Assembly (NCBI RefSeq): GCF_004022705.2
Contig: NZ_RZOY02000001.1
Location: forward strand, 130,956 to 194,955
Reading direction: 5' to 3'
DNA from: Mesorhizobium sp. M2D.F.Ca.ET.226.01.1.1
Lineage (GTDB): Bacteria > Pseudomonadota > Alphaproteobacteria > Rhizobiales > Rhizobiaceae
Length of the DNA stretch: 64,000 bases
In this document: positions 35,810 to 44,372 of the stretch, piece after piece
Position numbering within the stretch: position 1 is the first letter of the stretch
Layout of the letters: each line of letters starts with the position of its first letter
Notes under the pieces: model-generated
What the model was told of the DNA's origin: nothing
Database searches by the model: none
The model's input: only the letters and a program-made list of their open reading frames with translations
Program-made: the position numbers and the translations under genes

Positions 35810-38698
35810 TCAATTGGCAATCCAAAGGCTCTTGAGCTCGTGGCCGACAGCCCACTGGGCTGAGATCTGAGTTTCATTGCATTTGGTCTCATACGGGTCG
35901 CGAACCATTTGGAATTCGTTGTCGACGACGGCGCCGAACAGGAAGCACTCGTCCTTGTACTGGCCCCGCTCCGCGCTCGCCATCTTGACCGTCGCCTTGA
36001 CGACGATGCCGTCTAGATTGCGACCCTTCCAATTGACGGTGCCGTAATCCTCCACCGCGGAGATCACGTCTGTGGCCTTCCAGTTGTCTTGCGACAGGCC
36101 CGCGTTCCACTTTGCGAAATCAGGGAACAGGGTCTCCACATTGATCCCGGAGGAGGTGTTGGCCTTGTCTGTCGTACCCAGGACGGTCTTCTTCAGGCCA
36201 TCCGAGAACAGGTTCAGCAGTGCGGTCGCGGCAGGTCCGTTTTTCTGGCGCAGATCCAACTGGCGGGCCGATTTGGCGCTCTTCTCGTCTGCCTCGCGTT
36301 GGGCAGCGATTTTCTTCTCCTCGTCGGCGGCCACCCGCTTGGCCTCCGCGGCTTTGATTGTTTCCTGCCTGGTGGCATCCAGTTTGGCCGCGGTACTGGC
36401 GGCTTCGCTTTGGTCGAGCCACACCGGGGCGAAGGCAAACCGTACGCCGTCGCGCGCCAGCGCTTCAGAGGTGGCTTTCAGGTTCGTGGCCGACGCGTAG
36501 AGCGCCCGGCACTGTTCGTGCCGCACGTCCTCGTAGGCTTTGTCGATCGACGGATATGATACGGTGCTTCCAGACACCCCGGCGAAATCGGCTATCTTGC
36601 CGATGGTCGCTTCGTGCACGGCCGCATTGCCGTCGACGACGGTGCAGATGCGGTCCAACGAGTTCGTCAGCAGGATCCCGCCATATCCCTCACGCGTTCC
36701 GGACGTTACATCTTGGGCGATCTTCAAGGCCAGCGTCTGATCTGAATCCATGCGGGCCTTGATGTCTTCGAAGCGGATAGGATCGAAGACGCGGATCGTC
36801 TTGGCTTCCATCGCCTCGAGGTAGGCCGCCTGAAGCGTTGGCGGGGACTCCAGGAAGGTCTTCCGCTGGACAAGGAAGAGATCGGCGCTCTCGAGGTCGT
36901 TCGCCCCGCAATCCGAACTGACGTTTACTGACTTGCCGCCCAGCGGATCGATGGCACCGAGCAGAGCTTTGTCCAAGGCTGGCGTTCTCGCCGGGCCGAG
37001 CAGGCAGATCCACGCCTGGTTCTTCGTCAGCGAGAACTGGCCGGAAATAGTGCGGAGCAGGGAAGGCGCTTTCGGGCCTGCGTTGTAGAGAACGACTACG
37101 TCCTGCAGCGCACCGCGGAGGAGCGCCTTGTTCAGGTCAGTGACCGAATAAGTCGCGGTGTTGCTCTCCTGGGCGGCACCGTTTCCTGACTGGCTGGAAG
37201 CGGCCGGGCTTGTATCCAGTTCCTCCACTAGCGCCTGCCGTGCGATCATCGTCCGCACGCTTTCTCTCGCGTCGGTCAGCGAGTCCAGGTCGTTCGTATC
37301 GGAAACATCATCGAGAGCCTTCACTTCCTGCACGACCTCTGGAAGCTTGGTCGATGTCAGATGGCTGCTCATCCAGCGTTTGAGCGCCTGGCGGTCGGCC
37401 TGGAGCTCAGCGAAGATTTCAGCCCTCTGCTTTTCGATCGCCTGGGCACGCTCCTTGTCCCGCGATGCCGAAAACTCGGAGTAACCGGACACCGTCATCA
37501 GCAGGTTGCTCAGCTTGAGCGCCGAATTGTTCAGCGCATCGGTGGATGCGGTCTGGACCTGGGCATTCAACGCAGCGGCCTGTCCGGCGATCTCGACCAG
37601 GTTCGAGGTCTGAGGGTTCAACTTCAGAAAGGTTTCGGCATCGGAAAGAAGCGTCGTTGCGGCGCCTCTCGCAGCCTTTAGCTTGCGGGCCTCTGCCTTG
37701 TCATAGGAGGCTTTGTCGGCAAAGCCCTTCTGCTTGGCATCGCGGTACGCTGCGGGGTCGGAAAACCCAGACGCGCGGTAGGCGGCCAACTCCACCCTAG
37801 TCTGCATGCCAAGTTGGACGGCCGCACGATATTCATTGGCAGCCGTGAAGCCGCCCGTCTGCGCCCGCTGATATTCGTCGCTGCTGCGGAAGCCGCCCGA
37901 CATTGCCGCATCGTAGTCGCGCTGGGTAATGAAACCCATGCTCTTCGCCTGGGCGAATGCGCTTGCAGATGTGAAGCCGCCGGCCCTTGCGTCGTTGTAG
38001 CTCTGCGCATCCGTAAAGCCGAGATCCCGGGCGGCGTTTCGCTCCTGGTCACTATTAAAGCCATCCCCTGCGTTACGCTCGATCTCCGCGAGGCTGTACT
38101 CTGTCAGCAATTCGCCCGGCTGCAAGTCGAAGCGGGCAAGGTAGGCCCTGAAGGCCTTCACCGTCGTGGGCCCTATCAATCCTTCGACAGGGCCGGAATA
38201 TAGACCAAGCCTGGACATGGCCGCCTGGATTCTTTGGACGACTCTCAGATAGCTCGGCTGCGTTATGAAGTCGAACGAGGCTCCCCTTTGGTAAGACATC
38301 CAAACCAGTCCATCCAGCCCGTCGCCGCGCGAGAGAAACGAATCCTGTGGGATGATGTGCAACTCCTTGAGAGCCGCGAGGTTCGACTTCGCCTTATCCT
38401 GGTACAGCGTCCCGGCCAAGACAGCAAAAACTCCGTTTCTGCTGTGGACGACCAGAGTCGGCCCCAGTGTCGGCGCATAGGATTGCGCAAGTGATATGGC
38501 CTCTCCTTCGCTGGGCCGGCTCGATACAACAAGCCAAAATGCATTCGACTGCGGAGGCCTGAAAGCCATCGGCCGCGACATTTGCTGGCCGTTCTGGATG
38601 ATCTGGATAAACTCGGAAAGCGATGATGCCGAGCTCATAGCTGGCAAAACAACAGCTGCCAACAACGCAGCGACGCCCATACTGCACACGCGACGCAT
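35810..38698 (-). CDS. Large exported protein with peptidoglycan-binding-like domain and nine 14-residue repeats
   Basis: A 962-residue protein with a signal peptide (cleavage near residues 23-25) and GGGGAG as SD. Residues about 52-125 look SPOR-like (FWLVVSSRPSEGEAISLAQ). Residues 152-200 are a PG_binding_1-like domain (RIQAAMSRLGLYSGPVEGLI). Residues 213-338 are nine tandem 14-residue units in exact register, consensus GFxxxxxYxxAxxx. A long helical region (about 340-500) is followed by unknown domains to a C-terminal part with three Cys. I do not recognise the whole protein. It is convergent with scpB and divergent from hxsDBCA. It likely acts in the periplasm or cell wall (inference). 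Confidence 0.85.
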   Translation of the reverse strand: MRRVCSMGVAALLAAVVLPAMSSASSLSEFIQIIQNGQQMSRPMAFRPPQSNAFWLVVSSRPSEGEAISLAQSYAPTLGPTLVVHSRNGVFAVLAGTLYQDKAKSNLAALKELHIIPQDSFLSRGDGLDGLVWMSYQRGASFDFITQPSYLRVVQRIQAAMSRLGLYSGPVEGLIGPTTVKAFRAYLARFDLQPGELLTEYSLAEIERNAGDGFNSDQERNAARDLGFTDAQSYNDARAGGFTSASAFAQAKSMGFITQRDYDAAMSGGFRSSDEYQRAQTGGFTAANEYRAAVQLGMQTRVELAAYRASGFSDPAAYRDAKQKGFADKASYDKAEARKLKAARGAATTLLSDAETFLKLNPQTSNLVEIAGQAAALNAQVQTASTDALNNSALKLSNLLMTVSGYSEFSASRDKERAQAIEKQRAEIFAELQADRQALKRWMSSHLTSTKLPEVVQEVKALDDVSDTNDLDSLTDARESVRTMIARQALVEELDTSPAASSQSGNGAAQESNTATYSVTDLNKALLRGALQDVVVLYNAGPKAPSLLRTISGQFSLTKNQAWICLLGPARTPALDKALLGAIDPLGGKSVNVSSDCGANDLESADLFLVQRKTFLESPPTLQAAYLEAMEAKTIRVFDPIRFEDIKARMDSDQTLALKIAQDVTSGTREGYGGILLTNSLDRICTVVDGNAAVHEATIGKIADFAGVSGSTVSYPSIDKAYEDVRHEQCRALYASATNLKATSEALARDGVRFAFAPVWLDQSEAASTAAKLDATRQETIKAAEAKRVAADEEKKIAAQREADEKSAKSARQLDLRQKNGPAATALLNLFSDGLKKTVLGTTDKANTSSGINVETLFPDFAKWNAGLSQDNWKATDVISAVEDYGTVNWKGRNLDGIVVKATVKMASAERGQYKDECFLFGAVVDNEFQMVRDPYETKCNETQISAQWAVGHELKSLWIAN

Positions 38699-38927
38699 AG
38701 TACTCCCCTACACAACCCCGAGGACCATATTCACGAATCCTAGCGGCTAAGCAAGAAGGTGGCAGGGCTTTGAGGTTTTATGCTTACCGGGTGATGCCAA
38801 GCGATCGGGGCTTAACGCGAAGGTCCGGTTTGCGCGAGACGCTCACCCGCCAGAACACTATCGTGGACGGTGGATAGACTTGAGGCGCAGGAAACCGGTT
38901 GGCATGCCTCGCCTGCGCCTCATGCAA

Positions 38928-39023
38928 TTAACCATTACCGATAATCTTGCTGGCGAAGGCAACGCCATCAGCCATAAGAAACAGAGTGAGCGCGATCGAG
39001 ATGCGGAGCATAAGGCAGCTCAT
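38928..39023 (-). CDS. Small ORF encoding a 31-residue signal-peptide-like microprotein
   Basis: The sequence starts MSCLMLRISIALTLFLMADG, continues VAFASKIIGNG, and stops at TAA. A very good SD, AAGGAGGA, stands at 39031-39038, seven bases before the ATG. The peptide is a short basic start, a hydrophobic core and an Ala-x-Ala-like site (AFAS), so cleavage would leave about seven residues. It sits between the repeat protein and hxsD, same strand as the former. It is too short to be sure, and no family is recognised. Confidence 0.5.
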   Translation of the reverse strand: MSCLMLRISIALTLFLMADGVAFASKIIGNG

Positions 39024-39214
39024 TGTGGCGTCCTCCTTCGGAACGCTAACGCCTGAAATAGGTATTCTAGCGGACCTTGCAAGTATGGGCTGGAACCCTA
39101 GAGTGAAAAAATACCTCTCAAGTGAGGCCGAGTCTGAGAGCGCTTTGTCAAGAATGCCGTTGATTGTTTATTCCAACCCGCGCATTATCGCACCGGGCGG
39201 GATACGATAAAAAA

Positions 39215-39481
39215 TTGCCGAAAGCTGTTGAACTAGACTTCGTGGTGGATGTTTCGCCACAATTTGAAAAGCACGCCAATTCGGCGATGCTTCGCCTTCA
39301 GGCGCTGTACCCAACGTGCCAGTTCACATGGCGCGACGGTGGGATATCAATACGCGGTTCGATCGACCTCACGGAAGAGCGGTTTCGCAAAGATGTTTTG
39401 CACGCTGTCTATCGCGAGAAAATCTACGCCGAAACTCTGACCATGCGCCAAGCGCTCGTCGCCGCGGTCACAAGCCGATGA
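39215..39481 (+). CDS. hxsD: His-Xaa-Ser system small protein HxsD
   Basis: About 88 residues. The core ELDFVVDVSPQFEKHANSAMLRLQALYP and IDLTEERFRKDVLHAVYREKIYAET fits the small HxsD partner of this system. The TTG at 39215 is proposed because the similarity begins just after it and GGGCGGGA lies upstream; the frame is open to 39164. Its TGA overlaps the hxsB ATG (ATGA). Its role is unknown; a peptide-recognition partner for the radical SAM enzymes is possible. Confidence 0.78.
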   Translation: MPKAVELDFVVDVSPQFEKHANSAMLRLQALYPTCQFTWRDGGISIRGSIDLTEERFRKDVLHAVYREKIYAETLTMRQALVAAVTSR

Positions 39482-40887
39482 ACGTCTGGCCGCTGAAGTT
39501 CCGCGAGATGTCGGACGGTTCGGTGTTGTTCTGCGATGATATAGGCGGGTTCTTCAAGTCGAGCCACGACTTCCTGGATCGGTACGCCACCGATAGCCTT
39601 ACTACCGTCGACGGAACGTTCCTCAGGGAAGCGAACCACGGATTTGATCGGGAATTCGATCTTCGGTGGACATCGTTCGCCTACAGGTGGGCTCGGCGCC
39701 AGGCGAGGCGGACGAGAATGAACTACGTTATCCTCGTGCCGACGCTTAGGTGCAATCTCGCTTGCGGTTATTGCCAAGTCTCGCGGGCTGCCGAGAAGGC
39801 TCGCGGATTCGACTGGTCGGACGAGACCGTCGTCGGTGTACTTTCGTTCCTCGACCGCTTGGACGGCCAGGATATCAAGATCGAGTTTCAGGGGGGCGAG
39901 CCCTTGCTTCGGGTCGATCTCCTGAGAGCCGTTCGGGACTTCTGTCGCGGAAGGTTTGCCCGGTCTCAATTCGTCATCTGCACGAATCTGCAAGCACTGG
40001 ACGAGCGTGCATGGGACTTTCTGGATGCCGATGATACATTCATCAGCACGTCGCTTGACGGAGACCGGGCCACGCATGAGCGTCAGCGAACCCACGGCAC
40101 CGGAGTCACTGACGCCTTCTTTCGAAATCTCGAGGCAGCCGTTTCCCGCTATCCGGAGGGCAAGATCTCGGCTCTGCCCACGGTGGATGTCGCCAACCCG
40201 CCGGATTTCGACACGCTGCTGGACAACTATGAGCGCTATGGGATCAGGTCCGTCTACCTGCGCCCGATAAACCACCAAGGATTCGCCAGAAAGATCCAGC
40301 AAGGCGACAATGTTCTCGCGCGCTGGAACTGTCTCCACGCCGAATTCATCGACCGTCTTATCGCCCGCAATCATCGGACCGGGCGCTTCATGGAAGAGTA
40401 CTATTTCAGCCAGTGCTTGAAGCGTGCGCTCCGCTTCGGTGCCGACTGCCACGTCGACATTCGGAACCCGAACTTCTTCGCCTCCGACTATGTTGTCATA
40501 GATCACGACGGACGCTTCTATCCGACCGATGAAGCTCGGATGCTATCTAGGATCGGCCGGATCGATCTCAGTATTGGCGATGTCGGGACAGGAATCGACC
40601 GGGCAAAGGTCGACGTTCTCAATTCCGGTGCATTCAACCACTTCGATCCAGATTGCATCCACTGCGCCTACCAGCCGTTCTGCGGCACTGACGTGATCGA
40701 CGACATCTCCCGGTATGGCCGAATCGATGTCCCGCGGCCGGATACGTGGTTTTGCGGCCGGCATTTGTCGCTGTTCGACAAGGTATTCGAGGTCCTTTAC
40801 CGCAAGGATGAGCCTGCCCGAGCGTCGGTTGCCGCTTGGCTCGGCGTGGGCGGCTGGGACGACAGCATGGCTTCGACGCACCAATGA
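39478..40887 (+). CDS. hxsB: His-Xaa-Ser system radical SAM maturase HxsB
   Basis: A 469-residue radical SAM enzyme. The [4Fe-4S]/SAM motif CNLACGYC (Cys92, Cys96, Cys99) is followed by the GGEPLL motif (IEFQGGEPLLR). A C-terminal SPASM-like Cys-rich region (CIHCAYQPFCG, later WFCGRH) would hold auxiliary clusters, as in peptide-modifying maturases. The ATG at 39478 overlaps hxsD and the stop overlaps hxsC, both by ATGA. It probably modifies the His-x-Ser repeat of HxsA (inference from operon and family). Confidence 0.93.
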   Translation: MNVWPLKFREMSDGSVLFCDDIGGFFKSSHDFLDRYATDSLTTVDGTFLREANHGFDREFDLRWTSFAYRWARRQARRTRMNYVILVPTLRCNLACGYCQVSRAAEKARGFDWSDETVVGVLSFLDRLDGQDIKIEFQGGEPLLRVDLLRAVRDFCRGRFARSQFVICTNLQALDERAWDFLDADDTFISTSLDGDRATHERQRTHGTGVTDAFFRNLEAAVSRYPEGKISALPTVDVANPPDFDTLLDNYERYGIRSVYLRPINHQGFARKIQQGDNVLARWNCLHAEFIDRLIARNHRTGRFMEEYYFSQCLKRALRFGADCHVDIRNPNFFASDYVVIDHDGRFYPTDEARMLSRIGRIDLSIGDVGTGIDRAKVDVLNSGAFNHFDPDCIHCAYQPFCGTDVIDDISRYGRIDVPRPDTWFCGRHLSLFDKVFEVLYRKDEPARASVAAWLGVGGWDDSMASTHQ

Positions 40888-41993
40888 TACCCCTGCGTAT
40901 CAAGGTAGAGGCAAACACCGACCAGCCTTTCGTGGTCCGGCTTCGCTCGTTTGAGGCCGATGCATGGGAGCAAAGGACCGAACAACTAAATCCTTTCGAC
41001 GCGGCGCTGGAGCACGTCGGCCCTGAAGGCGCCGACTACGTCGGCGAGGCCGGTCCGATACGTATCCTTGGCATCGACCCTTCCGAGGTCGATGGAGACG
41101 TGCTGCTCGTAAACCCGCGGCGCGGAACCGCGGACCGCCTCGTTCGCAGTTCGTCGCAGGACAATACCTTACTGGTGACCGAACGGTGCGATCAGGTTTG
41201 TCTGATGTGCTCCCAGCCGCCCAAGAAACATCATCTCGACCTGTTCTCGTACTTCGAGACCGCGGCGTTGCTTGCGCCGGAAGGCGCGACTATCGGTATT
41301 TCCGGCGGGGAGCCGACGCTTTTCAAGGTCCAACTCTTCGATTTCCTGAGGAGGGTCCTGGACGCTCGCCCTGACCTGTCCTTCCACGTCCTGACCAATG
41401 GCCAACATTTCGATCTGGATGATCGGGACGCGATGAGCCGTATCGACTTGGCCCGGGTGGTCTGGGGAATCCCGCTCTATTCCCGCGATCCCGCCGTCCA
41501 TGATGAGATCGTCGGGAAGGCTGGCGCGCACGAACAGCTATTGGAGAACTTGGCGCTCATGTGTCGTCTGGGCGCCCAGGTGGAGCTCCGCACCGTGCTG
41601 ATGCGTCCGAATAGCGATGGGCTACCTCAGCTGGCAAGGTTCATCGCCTCCACTCTGCCTTTCATCCGGACATGGGCAATCATGCAGATGGAGAACATCG
41701 GCTTCGGCCGCATGAACTGGAAGGCGCTCTTCCACGACAGTTCACAAGGCTTCGATGTCGTCGGCCGTTCCATCGATTACGTGCGGAGCCGGGGGATAGC
41801 TACCTGGATGTACAATTTCCCGCTCTGCACGGTGCCGGAGCCATACCGCCATCTGGCGCCTGCGACGATCTCCGACTGGAAGCGCGCTTACCGAGAGGAG
41901 TGCGGCGGATGCTCATTGAAGGCTCGGTGTGGGGGATTTTTCGAGTGGCATCCAGCTAACCACGGATACAGCAATTTGGGGGCTATCCAATGA
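40884..41993 (+). CDS. hxsC: His-Xaa-Ser system radical SAM maturase HxsC
   Basis: A 369-residue second radical SAM enzyme. The unusual motif CDQVCLMCSQPPKK (Cys102, Cys106, Cys109) is the HxsC signature, followed by ISGGEPTLF. It has a shorter Cys-containing C-terminus (ECGGCSLKARCGGFF). The start overlaps hxsB and the stop overlaps hxsA, each by ATGA. Two radical SAM enzymes with one small substrate suggest two different chemical steps. Confidence 0.93.
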   Translation: MIPLRIKVEANTDQPFVVRLRSFEADAWEQRTEQLNPFDAALEHVGPEGADYVGEAGPIRILGIDPSEVDGDVLLVNPRRGTADRLVRSSSQDNTLLVTERCDQVCLMCSQPPKKHHLDLFSYFETAALLAPEGATIGISGGEPTLFKVQLFDFLRRVLDARPDLSFHVLTNGQHFDLDDRDAMSRIDLARVVWGIPLYSRDPAVHDEIVGKAGAHEQLLENLALMCRLGAQVELRTVLMRPNSDGLPQLARFIASTLPFIRTWAIMQMENIGFGRMNWKALFHDSSQGFDVVGRSIDYVRSRGIATWMYNFPLCTVPEPYRHLAPATISDWKRAYREECGGCSLKARCGGFFEWHPANHGYSNLGAIQ

Positions 41994-42538
41994 AGAAGCG
42001 GCTCTTCGCGATACCGTCGCTGCTCGCGGCGGGATTCTTGCCAGCCAATGCGCAGGCGCTGCCGACCAAGCCAACGTTGGACGGCGATCTCGGAAAGACG
42101 AAATCTCTCTTCGATATCTTCAAGCTCGACCATCTGTACACCTTGGCGGGACATCGCAGTCATAGCAGCCACAGCAGCCATAGCTCGCACTCGAGCCACA
42201 GGTCGTCGACGGGCGGCTATTCCTACATCCCGCCAGCGCCGAGCCAACCCGCCCCGCTGTACAATGCGCCGTCAACGCCCGCGCCGGCCTACCAGGCGCC
42301 CGCGATCGCGCCAGCGCCACTGAAGACGCTTCCGGGCAACGCTTACAAGTTCAAGGAAATCGTCCAGGAGGTCCAGTTCGCCCTGTTAGCGTTCGGCTAC
42401 TACAGCGGCGAGATAGACGGCGAGATGAACCCTGAATTGAGGGCGGGGCTGCTGCGCATGCAGGCAGACTACTCGCTGAAGGTTACCGGGACGATCACGC
42501 CGGAGACGCTGACTGCGCTGAGGATTGAAGCGCGCTAG
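41990..42538 (+). CDS. hxsA: His-Xaa-Ser repeat protein HxsA
   Basis: A 182-residue exported protein. The signal peptide ends near ANAQA (residue 23). Six exact H-x-S units lie at residues 55-72 (HRS, four HSS, HRS). A Pro/Ala-rich linker follows, then a C-terminal PG_binding-like domain at about 118-180 (VQEVQFALLAFGYYSGEIDG; TGTITPETLTAL). It is the presumed substrate of HxsB and HxsC and would carry its modified repeat to the cell wall (inference). Last gene of the operon; the GAAGC/GCTTC hairpin at its end is weak. Confidence 0.92.
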   Translation: MKKRLFAIPSLLAAGFLPANAQALPTKPTLDGDLGKTKSLFDIFKLDHLYTLAGHRSHSSHSSHSSHSSHRSSTGGYSYIPPAPSQPAPLYNAPSTPAPAYQAPAIAPAPLKTLPGNAYKFKEIVQEVQFALLAFGYYSGEIDGEMNPELRAGLLRMQADYSLKVTGTITPETLTALRIEAR

Positions 42539-42620
42539 CTTCTCCACTCGCTGCAGCGGCCAGTCTGCATGGTCCGAACGGGAGCGTCGCGTGGCCACAT
42601 GCGAACGATAAGGGGGAAAG

Positions 42621-42983
42621 ATGAAGCTTGTGCGCTTGCGGCTTAGCAACTTTAGATCGTTTGGTGCGAACTACACAGAACTGGAATTAGACGACCTGAC
42701 ATTTCTGCTCGGTCCAAACGGTGCCGGCAAGACCGCGGTACTGCAAGCTCTAGCGAGGCTATTCAGCTTTGATCCAGCGCGGCGCAAGGTCAAGAAATCC
42801 GACTTCCACGTTCCCTATGACGAGAATCCCGATGAGGAGCTGGTCGAACGAGAACTCTGGATAGAGGCCGATTTTGAGTTCCCCGAAGTAGTAGGCACCT
42901 TCGAGCTTTCCGGATCGTGCTCTATGCGCCAGCCGCTTCAGGTTGAAGTCGAGCATCTGTCGCGCTTCCCCGGCTCGCCGTGA
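42621..42983 (+). pseudogene. OLD-family ATPase/nuclease, N-terminal fragment
   Basis: MKLVRLRLSNFRSFG, LGPNGAGKTAVLQALARLFSF (Walker A) and ELVERELWIEADFEFPE match the first 95 or so residues of OLD-type AAA ATPases used in phage defence. Similarity ends near 42905, and the rest of the ATPase and the TOPRIM nuclease are missing. GGGGGAAAG before the ATG is an intact SD. A defence gene cut off by rearrangement. Confidence 0.75.
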
Positions 42984-43159
42984 AAGACCATCGCTCCACG
43001 GACATCGTATCCAAGGACGGATGCATTCGCCACAAACTGGATGGCTTCGCCGAGGCGCATGCTGATCTTTGAATCAGCGTGACTGGAGAGATCCACGACC
43101 CCTAAAACCTCAGCGGGGGTGTTCCTGGCCTCAAAGACGGCAGCGCTGATGCGAGGCAA
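42938..43159 (-). CDS. Possible small hypothetical protein
   Basis: From a TTG at 43159 the frame encodes about 73 residues that look protein-like (ISAAVFEARNTPAEVLGVVD; ISMRLGEAIQFVANASVLGYD). The frame stays open upstream to 43249, overlapping the next small gene out of frame. No SD is seen for the TTG. It may be a real small gene or part of a decayed longer one; no family is recognised. Confidence 0.35.
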   Translation of the reverse strand: MPRISAAVFEARNTPAEVLGVVDLSSHADSKISMRLGEAIQFVANASVLGYDVRGAMVFHGEPGKRDRCSTST

Positions 43160-43160
43160 A

Positions 43161-43325
43161 TTACGCGACCAAAGGCTGTTGAGCACTGGCCTCGCGAGCA
43201 AGCTGCTCAGCTTCCTCTTGGGATAGCCCAATGAGCACTCTGTCACCAATTTCGGCAGGCAGGTCAGTCAATTGGTCGAACACCATCCATTGGTCGGTCG
43301 GATCCAGAATGACGACGAATCTCAT
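43161..43325 (-). CDS. Small hypothetical protein (54 residues)
   Basis: The ATG at 43325 has AAAGGA about ten bases upstream. The product (MRFVVILDPTDQWMVFDQLT then DLPAEIGDRVLIGLSQEEAE) is well-formed and acidic, with a beta-strand then helix pattern. It ends with TAA at 43161. I recall similar small proteins in rhizobia but know no function. It may be co-transcribed with the following small ORF. Confidence 0.45.
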   Translation of the reverse strand: MRFVVILDPTDQWMVFDQLTDLPAEIGDRVLIGLSQEEAEQLAREASAQQPLVA

Positions 43326-43815
43326 CTCCGCGCGTCCTTTGTTAGGCTGCGCTAACTTACCGCTGAGCCCGTTGTTCCTGCAGGATGGAAATTATTCCGG
43401 GGGCGGCCCTCGATGGCGCTTGCTGTGCTTGAAGAGCGCCGGTGGGCAAACCGGCAACCGACGGCAACGGGCGGGGATGTGCCGTCGGTCACCAAGGATA
43501 GGGGCCATAGAATCAGTGAAATGCTTAGGCCCTGCCTAGGATTCATGAAAGCAATCGGCTCAAAATCTCATTTGATGGGGAGTTTGTCAGCAGCGGAGCC
43601 TCCGGTTTCCCCCATTCGCTCGGCCATTAGGTGCGCCATTTAGCGTCCACACCTTTAACCAACACCTCGGCGTCATGCCCTGGGCGGGCTGGTCTACTGG
43701 CCATCCGGCGAAAGCACCAATGACCTGAAGGCCCAGTATATCGAGAACGGTCAGCTCATCCAGAACCTACGAGCGAGACCTGCAACTGCCATTGGATTGT
43801 CTTTGTTTTGACACG
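43326..43815. other. Intergenic region without a supported gene
   Basis: About 490 bases. A plus-strand ORF (43413-43643) has no recognisable protein features. The piece around 43680-43790 reads in one frame as GGLVYWPSGESTNDLKAQYI then ENGQLIQNLR, which looks like an old coding remnant of unknown origin. Confidence 0.5.
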
Positions 43816-44034
43816 CTATCCTCGATCGGCGTCACTGGCTTTGATCTGCATGATCTGATGGCCGCCGGCATCGCGGACGGTGCAGACAAGATCCGTCGGC
43901 TTCACCTCAGCCATCAGCTTGCGGACTATATCGAACGCGCCTTCCATCGCCTCGCGTTGGCCCTTTAGAGAGGAGCCGTGCGCATCATGATAGACGTCTC
44001 CGCCGTAGGATATGTCGAAGAAAAATCTGGCCAT
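43816..44034 (-). CDS. DUF6894 family small protein
   Basis: A 72-residue protein with the family start ARFFFDISYGGDVYHDAHGS, a central helix REAMEGAFDIVRKL and the C-terminal strand LVCTVRDAGGHQIMQIKAS. These small proteins occur in many copies in Mesorhizobium and Bradyrhizobium; their function is unknown. First of three members in this region, and the only one that fully keeps the family pattern. Confidence 0.8.
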   Translation of the reverse strand: MARFFFDISYGGDVYHDAHGSSLKGQREAMEGAFDIVRKLMAEVKPTDLVCTVRDAGGHQIMQIKASDADRG

Positions 44035-44372
44035 GCTTTACCTAAGGCCCTGGAGACCCACCGCCGCTCTCTTACGCGTGAGCCCTGATCAGTATTATTC
44101 AAAAAGTGCACGATTGATGGCTGATACGTGAACGCTACTGCAACATATGTGATTGACCGGGCCGGAGCACACGCCTGCCGTGGATTGTCTCGTATACAGG
44201 CTGAAACCGAGCGGTGCGGGCCGCCAGTGCAGCTTGCGTGCGCCGAGCGAGCTGCGCATGCGCAGGGCTTCATCAAGAGAACGCTAATGGAACATTCCGT
44301 CAGCGGCCTTGTTCCTCAGCGCGGGCAGGAATATTGTCCTCGGTGCGGCGACCTCGCATTTTGGAGTCGCCC

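Noticed and set aside
38947..39210. 87-codon plus-strand ORF before hxsD
   Set aside because: No SD or recognisable features. The opposite strand holds a microprotein with a strong SD, and the hxsD start lies at its end.
42151..42210. Short tandem CAT/AGC-type repeat taken at first as a microsatellite or CRISPR-like array
   Set aside because: It is the coding repeat of the H-x-S units in HxsA; units are nine bases with no spacers. No CRISPR array was seen anywhere in the window.
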